A stretch of 19,604 nt of DNA. Source: Acidobacteriota bacterium (GTDB lineage Bacteria > Acidobacteriota > Vicinamibacteria > Vicinamibacterales > UBA2999). The DNA lies in NCBI GenBank assembly GCA_020851835.1, contig JADZBZ010000266.1, forward strand, positions 1-19,604, read 5' to 3'. The stretch's first letter is position 1; each line of letters opens with the position of its first letter. A model generated the notes under the pieces. The model did not search any database. It was not told the origin of the DNA and was given only the letters and a program-made list of their open reading frames with translations. The translations under genes and the position numbers were made by a program. This document shows, piece after piece, positions 15,215 through 19,604 of the stretch.

Positions 15215-15442
15215 ATGGCACGATTGATTTCGACGACGATTCGCCTCGACGAAGAGGATGTGCGGGCATTGAAGCGCGCGCGGAAGGCGGGGTATTCCGC
15301 CTCCGATCTGCTTCGCAAGGGCCTGCGCGTCGTGGCGTCGCGGTTCTACTCGGGCCGTCGTCCTCCTTCGACGCGTCTTTTCGAATCCACGAGCGCGAAG
15401 CTGGGCGACGAGTCAGAGCTGTTCCGGGATCTGGATCGGTGA
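15215..15442 (+). CDS. vapB: VapB-type ribbon-helix-helix antitoxin
   Basis: A 75-residue protein starting MARLISTTIRLDEEDVRALK, then RARKAGYSASDLLRKGLRVV. This is a ribbon-helix-helix (CopG/MetJ-Arc-like) DNA-binding N-terminus, with a strand, helix, turn and helix. The disordered charged tail with LGDESELFRDLDR would be expected to wrap the toxin. It is predicted to neutralise the downstream PIN nuclease and repress its own promoter. The stop overlaps the GTG start of vapC by four bases (GTGA at 15439-15442), typical of vapBC operons. I chose the ATG at 15215 because homology begins there; an upstream in-frame start at 15146 would place the repeat-derived sequence in the protein. Confidence 0.82.
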   Translation: MARLISTTIRLDEEDVRALKRARKAGYSASDLLRKGLRVVASRFYSGRRPPSTRLFESTSAKLGDESELFRDLDR

Positions 15443-15870
15443 ACCCACCGATCATCGCTGACACAGGCGGGCTCCTCAAGGCGCTCGCGAGCGCACCAGA
15501 CGGCGAGCCGAGTTTCCCAGACTACGAAGAGGCCCTCACGTCGGCGAGCCTCATTATCGTGCCCGCGCTGATTCTCGCGGAGATCGATTACTTTCTTCGC
15601 GAAGACCGCGCCGCCCTGCGGCAACTGGTCGCCGAGATCTTCGACCCCGCCACGCGCTACGAATACGAGCCGCCCCTCCCGTCCGATGTCGCCCGCGGTC
15701 TCGAGCTCGATGCCAAGTTCAAAGACTTGGCCCTGGGCTTGGTCGACGGGACCGTGGCCGCGGTCGCGGAGCGGCGGCAGGTGTACCGAGTGCTCACCTC
15801 CGATCGACGCGACTTCAGCGCGATCCGCATCGGCCCACGCTTCGCTCGCGCACTGGAACTGGTCCCGTGA
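15439..15870 (+). CDS. vapC: VapC-type PIN-domain ribonuclease toxin
   Basis: A 143-residue PIN-domain protein of normal length. The metal-binding acids are placed as expected: D in IIADTGGLL near the start, E in LILAEIDYFL at about residue 50, D in LGLVDGTVAAVA at about residue 102 and D in VLTSDRRDFSAI at about residue 120. VapC toxins cut RNA, often tRNA or rRNA, when the antitoxin is lost. Translation starts at GTG 15439, overlapping the vapB stop, so the two are coupled. The last 52 codons exist as near-identical fragments at 12425-12582 and 17374-17515. The operon is flanked by 87-bp direct repeats, suggesting that it duplicated or moved as a unit. Confidence 0.88.
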   Translation: MNPPIIADTGGLLKALASAPDGEPSFPDYEEALTSASLIIVPALILAEIDYFLREDRAALRQLVAEIFDPATRYEYEPPLPSDVARGLELDAKFKDLALGLVDGTVAAVAERRQVYRVLTSDRRDFSAIRIGPRFARALELVP

Positions 15871-15969
15871 GCGCGATGTCAGCGCTTTCCGTCCCGAAGC
15901 TTGTCAAGCCGCGCTTTGACCCGGTCGTCGGTCTCATCGACGGGTTTGTCGCATGCGCCTGACGGACAG
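15871..15969 (+). repeat. Conserved tail downstream of vapC
   Basis: About 100 bases between the vapC stop and the right R repeat. They recur after the vapC fragment at 17516-17617, starting GCGATGTCAGCGCTTTCCG and passing through TTGTCAAGCCGCGCTTTGAC. They are not coding in any convincing frame. Conservation with the toxin end shows that the duplicated unit extends past the gene. Confidence 0.75.
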
Positions 15970-16056
15970 GGACGAAGCCCGGACGAAACACGGCGCGAGG
16001 GTCTGATAACGCCCGTGCCGTTGCCCCGGGGATCCGTTCATAGTGACTATCGTCCC
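15970..16056 (+). repeat. 87-bp direct repeat R, right copy
   Basis: Two differences from the left copy (15073-15159) were seen: GATAACG for GATGACG, and GGGGATCC for GGGGACCC. The second change keeps the potential terminal stem through a G-U pair. The distance between copies is 897 bases. The following 16057-16228 has no recognisable gene. Confidence 0.85.
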
Positions 16057-16228
16057 TCGACGTCGCTCGCCTCGAGGCGGCCGTGGCGGATGTTCTCGAG
16101 CGCGCTGGTCGAGAAGATGATGCTGTCCTGCGAACGCCATCAACTGCGAGGGCTCTGCGCAGCGGCAGCCAACGCAAAGCACGCGCTCGCCAGCTACAGG
16201 CGCTGGTTGGGCAGCGCCGTGCCGATTC

Positions 16229-16768
16229 TCAGGGCAGGTCGAGTATCACCGGGCGCCACGTCGTGGAATCGCCCCTCAGACCATGGCTGGGGCTCACGAC
16301 CTCCAGCCGCCATGGACGCACTCGAATGAGGGCATAGTCGGAGCCATGGTTCTTGTCCTTGTAGAGGCCCCCCCACTGATCCTTCCAGAGCCTGGCCTTC
16401 TCGGCCGAGTCGGCGACCAACTCGGCCTTCCCAAAAACAGTCACGTACTCGAATACGGTAGTATCGAAGTAAAGCAAGGTCACTCGAGGATCGCGCCGGA
16501 TCTGGCTGGCCTTTCGCGTGATGGGCTTCGTGGCAATCCATATTGTGAGGTCGGCTTCCGGAATAAAAGGATCCACGATGCGGGCCTGGGGTTGGCCGTC
16601 TTCCCCGATGGTAATGAGCGTCGCAAAGTGGGCCGCTTGCATGATGCCTGCTGCTGCCGAGATCACCTGGGCTCGCGGCGGCGGATCCGCTTGGGTGGCC
16701 TGCGCTGGCAGGGTGTCTGGTAATCCCACTGTGAACAGCAGCCACGCAGCCGCGAACATCGTCCTCAT
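16229..16768 (-). CDS. Exported pyridoxamine-5'-phosphate-oxidase-like FMN-binding split-barrel protein
   Basis: A 179-residue protein. Residues 1-24 are a signal peptide (MRTMFAAAWLLFTVGLPDTL, then PAQA). The rest is a PNPOx-like split barrel: AHFATLITIGEDGQPQARIV, then DPFIPEADLTIWIATKP, TRKASQIRRDPRVTLLYFD, and a dimer-contact helix AEKARLWKDQWGGLYKDKN. It ends YALIRVRPWRLEVVSPSHG. This fits the general-stress-protein-26-like group that binds FMN or related cofactors. Cytoplasmic members are usual; an exported one is less common. GGAGG lies seven bases before the ATG. The gene looks less GC-rich than its neighbours, hinting at separate acquisition. The cofactor is not certain. Confidence 0.85.
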   Translation of the reverse strand: MRTMFAAAWLLFTVGLPDTLPAQATQADPPPRAQVISAAAGIMQAAHFATLITIGEDGQPQARIVDPFIPEADLTIWIATKPITRKASQIRRDPRVTLLYFDTTVFEYVTVFGKAELVADSAEKARLWKDQWGGLYKDKNHGSDYALIRVRPWRLEVVSPSHGLRGDSTTWRPVILDLP

Positions 16769-16807
16769 GGTCTCGCCTCCAAGTCCGTTGGTGTTGCCTG
16801 ACGCGTA

Positions 16808-17185
16808 TTAGATGGTAGATCGTCCGCCCCCAACAACGATAAACGCACCAGGGTGGAGCCGCTGCGGCCACAAGGGCTCCATGACCCGCGCGAGCGGCCC
16901 GCCACCCGTAAGATGTACCGCGGTCCGCGTCCGAAGACGCTGCACAGGCGGAACTGCGAGTAAGTCCGCGGCCTCGCTGGTCGTGTGCGAGTGAGCACCC
17001 CGACAGCTTCCGTGGCCACCGTTTCTGCTCTTCCGACGCCAAAGGAGGTTGCGAGGATTCGGTAGGCCGATGGGTCGGCGACGCGCAACGCGGGGCATCT
17101 CGCGGGTCGCAGCACGTTCTTCCTCCATGTAACACAGTGCTGCGATCCACACGACGAGAAGCCCTGTCCAACCAGGAATGAGCAT
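16808..17185 (-). CDS. Hypothetical single-pass membrane protein (doubtful)
   Basis: A 125-residue frame starting MLIPGWTGLLVVWIAALCYM, a convincing single transmembrane segment followed by acidic EEERA. The remainder is basic and low in recognisable structure. There is no ribosome binding site at 17185; the frame also continues to an earlier ATG at 17248 inside the transposase scar. Another frame covering 16765-17115 ends with ATGA overlapping the start of the FMN-binding gene. Neither has a family I recognise. This could be a real leader gene of that operon or chance. Confidence 0.25.
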   Translation of the reverse strand: MLIPGWTGLLVVWIAALCYMEEERAATREMPRVARRRPIGLPNPRNLLWRRKSRNGGHGSCRGAHSHTTSEAADLLAVPPVQRLRTRTAVHLTGGGPLARVMEPLWPQRLHPGAFIVVGGGRSTI

Positions 17186-17237
17186 GGAGGAGGCCTTGGG
17201 AGCGGTCGGATGAGCGGCTGACAGCCCGCGGCGGGGC

Positions 17238-17373
17238 GTGCCGATCATCGAAGTGATGGTGATTGACATGAACGAAGCGCTGGTGTGCACCGTTCAACAG
17301 GTGCTGCAGGGGACGCAGGCGCTGCGGTGTCGCGCCGTCGAGGATGGCGAAGGCCGGTGGATCGATGCGCTGC
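17238..17373 (+). pseudogene. Transposase/integrase N-terminal remnant
   Basis: The frame reads VMVIDMNEALVCTVQQVLQG, then TQALRCRAVEDGEGRWIDAL. A start of the type MNEAQVRTVEQV..VL.GTQAL.F...ED.EGRY.WI is what I recall for a family of IS-encoded integrases (DDE type) common in acidobacterial and other soil genomes. Only about 40 residues remain, and the sequence switches at 17374 directly into the vapC 3' fragment. This marks an insertion or recombination breakpoint. Confidence 0.5.
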
Positions 17374-17654
17374 GGCCCTGGGCTTGGTCGACGGGACCGT
17401 GGCCGCGGTCGCGGAGCGGCGGCAGGTGTACCGAGTGGTCACCTCCGATCGACGCGACTTCAGCGCGATCCGCATCGGCCCACGCTTCGCTCGCGCACTG
17501 GAACTGGTCCCGTGAGAGCGATGTCAGCGCTTTCCGTCCCGAAGCTTGTCAAGCCGCGCTTTGACCCGATCGTCGGTCTCATCGACGCGGTTTGTCGCAT
17601 GCACCTGACGGACAGGGGACGAAGCCCGGACGAAACACGGCGCGAGGGTCTGAG
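17374..17654 (+). pseudogene. vapC 3' fragment with tail and partial R repeat, copy 3
   Basis: Matches 15729-16006 almost base for base. It contains the last 47 codons of vapC (LGLVDGTVAAVAER, then VVTSDRRDFSAI, ending FARALELVP; stop 17513-17515), the conserved downstream tail, and the first 37 bases of repeat R (17618-17654). The left border is 15 bases inside that of copy 1. The catalytic N-terminal half is absent, so no active toxin is encoded. At 17655 the match stops and the DUF5615 remnant begins within a few bases. Confidence 0.88.
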
Positions 17655-17660
17655 AGCTAT

Positions 17661-17979
17661 CTACAGCGGCAGGAATTACACCTTCCCATGCCACTCGCCC
17701 TCGTGGCTGCACTCGGCGAGCAGGAGAAGGTCATCGATTATTCGGCCGATTGAAGCGACCCGCAGTCACCCGCGCGAACGCGTGACCCGCCAGCGTCGAA
17801 ACGTCGTGCGTCACGACGGCGCGATGTTCCGGGGCGGCCCATTCGAGAACCGTAAAATCGTTGGCGCCTGACAGCCCAACGTCTTGAACCCGAACGACAT
17901 CGACCAGCGGGTTGCGCCGGAGCAGCCCGCGCACGATGTCGCCGTTGAAATCCTCGTCGGCTGCCAACCGCAGCAGCGG
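17661..17979 (-). pseudogene. DUF5615 PIN-like toxin remnant
   Basis: The minus strand from 17979 reads LLRLAADEDFNGDIVRGLLR, then RNPLVDVVRVQDVGLSGAND, TVLEWAAPEHRAVVTHDVST and LAGHAFARVTAG. This is the DUF5615 (Mut7-C-like PIN) family with its DEDFN and THD acidic motifs. Then a deletion shifts the frame. The expected end, IDDLLLLAECSHEGEW and HGKV, appears in another frame, interrupted by TAA (17676-17678) before FLPL and a stop at 17661-17663. The family is about 110-130 residues and is usually paired with DUF433 as a predicted toxin-antitoxin system. At least one deletion and one nonsense change make it inactive. Confidence 0.72.
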
Positions 17980-18129
17980 ATGGGGCTCCCACCGCCGGCG
18001 GGCTCGCAGTCGCTCGCGAACGCCGGACGAAGGGAGCCGCCGTTCGACCTCTGCCCGCGCCGTATCGGCGGGCGCTTTTCTCCGCGTGAGGTAAGCAACG
18101 ACCTCAGGCTTGTGCCGTAGGTGGTACCC
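17980..18129 (-). pseudogene. DUF433 antitoxin remnant, in frame with DUF5615
   Basis: The minus strand from 18129 reads GYHLRHKPEVVAYLTRRKAP, then ADTARAEVERRLPSSGVRE and RLRARRR. This resembles the C-terminal tail of DUF433 antitoxins, where a YYLRH..EV..YL..R segment is followed by a charged helix and R.RL.ARR. The helix-turn-helix core is missing, cut off where the plus-strand MFDPRDD gene begins. There is no stop before the DUF5615 start, so the two read as one frame (RRRWEPHPLLRLAAD). Intact pairs normally have separate, overlapping genes. Confidence 0.55.
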
Positions 18130-18172
18130 TTCACGGACCCCACCCCGGCTGATTACTCCGAAAGGAGGCACG

Positions 18173-18396
18173 ATGTTCGATCCGCGTGACGACACGCGCG
18201 ATCGCGGCGAGGACGGCCGTGAGCGCGCGCACGAGGGCCGTGACCAGACCGGCGACCCGCGCGATGTGTTCCTGCACGACGTCGATCTACCGCTGGAGCG
18301 TGAGCGGGAGTATGTCCTCGACCGGGACCACGTCTGCGAGCTGAACGGAGACGACGCTCGCACCTCGGCCACGGTCGGCGCGTTCCGCGTCCGGTG
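18173..18396 (+). pseudogene. MFDPRDD-type mobile-element protein, N-terminal fragment
   Basis: A strong ribosome binding site, AAAGGAGG, lies just before the ATG at 18173. The protein starts MFDPRDDTRDRGEDGRER, continues DPRDVFLHDVDLPLERERE, and then LNGDDARTSATVGAFRV. I recall this opening (MFDPRDD...DPRDVF..DLDLP...TLATVGAFRV) from proteins of about 280-350 residues found on integrative and conjugative elements of soil bacteria, where the middle resembles a MarR-like winged helix. Function is not established. Homology stops at GAFRV, where the sequence passes into TPR coding in another frame. The remaining frame runs on to 18598 without resemblance to anything. Confidence 0.55.
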
Positions 18397-18760
18397 GCCG
18401 AACTGGAGGTCGCCGCACGCATCCACGACCGCCTCGGCGACGACCGGGGCCGCGCGCAGGCCCAGGGGAACCTCGCGGGCGTCCCGGTGCGCCGCGACCT
18501 GCGGCGTGCGGAGTCGAACTACCGCCAGACGCTGGATGTGTTCACGCGGCTCGGCGACGAGCCCAACCGCCTCACCTCTCTGGGCAACCTGGGTGTGACC
18601 GCCGTGCGCCGCGGCCAAGTGGCCGACGCGGTGCTGCTCCGCGAGGCGCTGGCGAAAGAGACGCGTCCCGAGCGCCCGTGCGAACGCGCTCAGCTCGCCG
18701 AGCGCTACCGCAGCCTCGCCGCCATCAACGGCGGCCACGGTCACGCCGGGCTGGCGGACG
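18394..18760 (+). pseudogene. TPR-repeat protein fragment
   Basis: The frame from GTG 18394 reads LEVAARIHDRLGDDRGRAQA, then QGNLAGV, SNYRQTLDVFTRLGDEPNRL, TSLGNLGVTAVRRGQ, and RAQLAERYRSLAAI. A.I...LGD..G.A...GNLG.....G spaced about 35-40 residues is the TPR_12-type tetratricopeptide pattern seen in large sensor or regulator proteins. No start region or partner domain is present. It begins exactly where the MFDPRDD homology ends, so the two were joined by recombination. After about 18760 the frame loses TPR character; 18760-18861 holds nothing identifiable. Confidence 0.5.
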
Positions 18761-18861
18761 GCTTTGCAGGGGCGGCGAGGCGGCTGCAGCAGGGCCGTGA
18801 TGTGCGCCTGGCGAGGGCACCCGGCCCAGGTCGTCAGACCGCCTGCCGCTTCCGCGTCGAA

Positions 18862-19604
18862 CTAGCGGCTCGATTTCGCGGAACGGGCGTGTCCGCGTGC
18901 CGACGAGGGGCGAGACGAGGTGTGCGGCCGAGCCGCGGCCGGCCGTCCCGGTGCCGGCGGCCGCGCCGGGCCGTGGCTCGAGGGCCGTGCGGCATGCCGG
19001 GATCCGGACGAAGGGCCGCGGCCCGAGCGTCCGTGCTGCTGGTGACGACGCGGTGTGTCGGCGGGTACTTCGCGAACGGCGCGCTGCGTGCTCGAAAAGC
19101 CCTCCGCCGTCACCTCCTGGAGTGGTTCGGGGAGCAGGCGCTGGATGTCGCGCAGCAGTTCCCGGTCCGACGGTGACACCAGCGACACGGCGCGCCCGGC
19201 CAGCCCGGCGCGGCCCGTGCGGCCGACGCGATGGATGTAGTCGGCGGCGACGAGCGGCAGGTCGAAATTCACCACGAGCGGCAGTTCGGCGATGTCGAGG
19301 CCGCGCGCCGCGATGTCGGTGGCCACCAGTACCGTCGCACGCCCCGCCTTGAAGTCATCGAGCGCGCGCGTGCGTGCCCCCTGGCTCTTGTTGCCGTGGA
19401 TGACGGCGGCGTTCACGCCGGCCTGCTGCAGGTATTCGCCCACGCGGTTCGAGCCGCGCTTGGTCCGGCAGAAGACAAGGGCCTGATCGGTGGGGCGCTC
19501 GGTGAGCACGTGCGTCAGCAGGTCGCCCTTACGCGACTCGGTGACCGCGTGCACGCGGTGCGTGACGGTGGCGGCCACCACCTGTCCGTCCGACACGTCC
19601 ACGC
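18862..19604 (-). CDS. DEAD-box RNA helicase, C-terminal half (5' partial, RhlE-like)
   Basis: The frame is open to the window end and stops at TAG 18862-18864. The helicase C-terminal domain is complete: motif IV QALVFCRTKRG, motif V VATDIAARGLDIAELPLVVN and motif VI HRVGRTGRAG. About 70 residues of basic, Ser/Pro/Ala/His-rich disordered tail follow, ending in ARGHARSAKSSR. RhlE-like helicases combine such a core with a basic tail for RNA binding in ribosome assembly or RNA decay. The Q motif, Walker A and DEAD box lie beyond the window. The gene appears intact and is probably part of the conserved chromosome on the right of the accessory region. Confidence 0.93.
   Translation of the reverse strand, partial: VDVSDGQVVAATVTHRVHAVTESRKGDLLTHVLTERPTDQALVFCRTKRGSNRVGEYLQQAGVNAAVIHGNKSQGARTRALDDFKAGRATVLVATDIAARGLDIAELPLVVNFDLPLVAADYIHRVGRTGRAGLAGRAVSLVSPSDRELLRDIQRLLPEPLQEVTAEGFSSTQRAVREVPADTPRRHQQHGRSGRGPSSGSRHAARPSSHGPARPPAPGRPAAARPHTSSRPSSARGHARSAKSSR

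Noticed and set aside
16815..16895. Second attC-like stretch (CCCCAACAACG with a GGAGCC/GGCTCC hairpin) upstream of the FMN-binding gene
   Set aside because: The matching right-hand box is absent, and the hairpin has no T-run, so neither an attC site nor a terminator is supported.
16194..17297. Minus-strand 367-codon frame overlapping the FMN-binding gene
   Set aside because: His/Arg/Ser-rich shadow frame. The overlapping split-barrel gene has a signal peptide, motifs and GGAGG.

Overview
This is a GC-rich bacterial chromosomal window made of a few intact genes set among many gene fragments. There is no rRNA, tRNA or CRISPR array. Two TonB-dependent receptor fragments of the kind expanded in Acidobacteriota, an AfsR/SARP-type regulator, scattered toxin-antitoxin pairs and IS scars suggest an acidobacterium, perhaps Vicinamibacteria. 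That assignment is an inference from remembered protein families and has not been tested.

Left part (1-6550). A 5'-partial CYTH-like gene is followed by a dispersed repeat and a CocE/NonD hydrolase scar. A SAM methyltransferase (-) and an AraC-type regulator (+) diverge from a short shared intergenic region. After a TonB-dependent receptor fragment (+) comes a tightly packed minus-strand run. Read in its own direction it is a broken RelE/HigB toxin with an intact-looking promoter and palindromic operator, a truncated DUF4160, DUF2442, a VOC/PhnB-like protein, DUF4256, and a RibD/DHFR-like reductase with one frameshift. Upstream of the toxin promoter lies the scar of an uncharacterised family recognisable by VDYAGLFPPA.

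Middle (6935-11986). This is the healthiest block: a 1026-residue SARP/ATPase/TPR regulator, an exported cupin and an FAD-linked oxidase, all on the plus strand. Three direct repeats spaced 11-12 bp lie between the SARP stop codon and the cupin gene, just ahead of a candidate -10 element. This is the arrangement expected for a SARP binding site, so the regulator probably controls the two enzymes next to it.

Right part (11990-18850). This is a recombination-scarred accessory region. It holds a minus-strand VapBC remnant, an IS66-type zinc-ribbon scar, a 3' fragment of vapC, an astacin-like metalloprotease lacking its N-terminus, the tail of a class V aminotransferase, a second receptor fragment, and one intact vapBC operon flanked by 87-bp direct repeats. 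Beyond these come an exported FMN-binding split-barrel protein, a transposase/integrase scar, another vapC 3' fragment with the same downstream tail, a broken DUF433-DUF5615 pair, and the start of an MFDPRDD-type mobile-element protein joined to TPR sequence. The 158-bp 3' end of vapC occurs three times at roughly 98% identity with different left borders. The window ends inside a DEAD-box RNA helicase on the minus strand.
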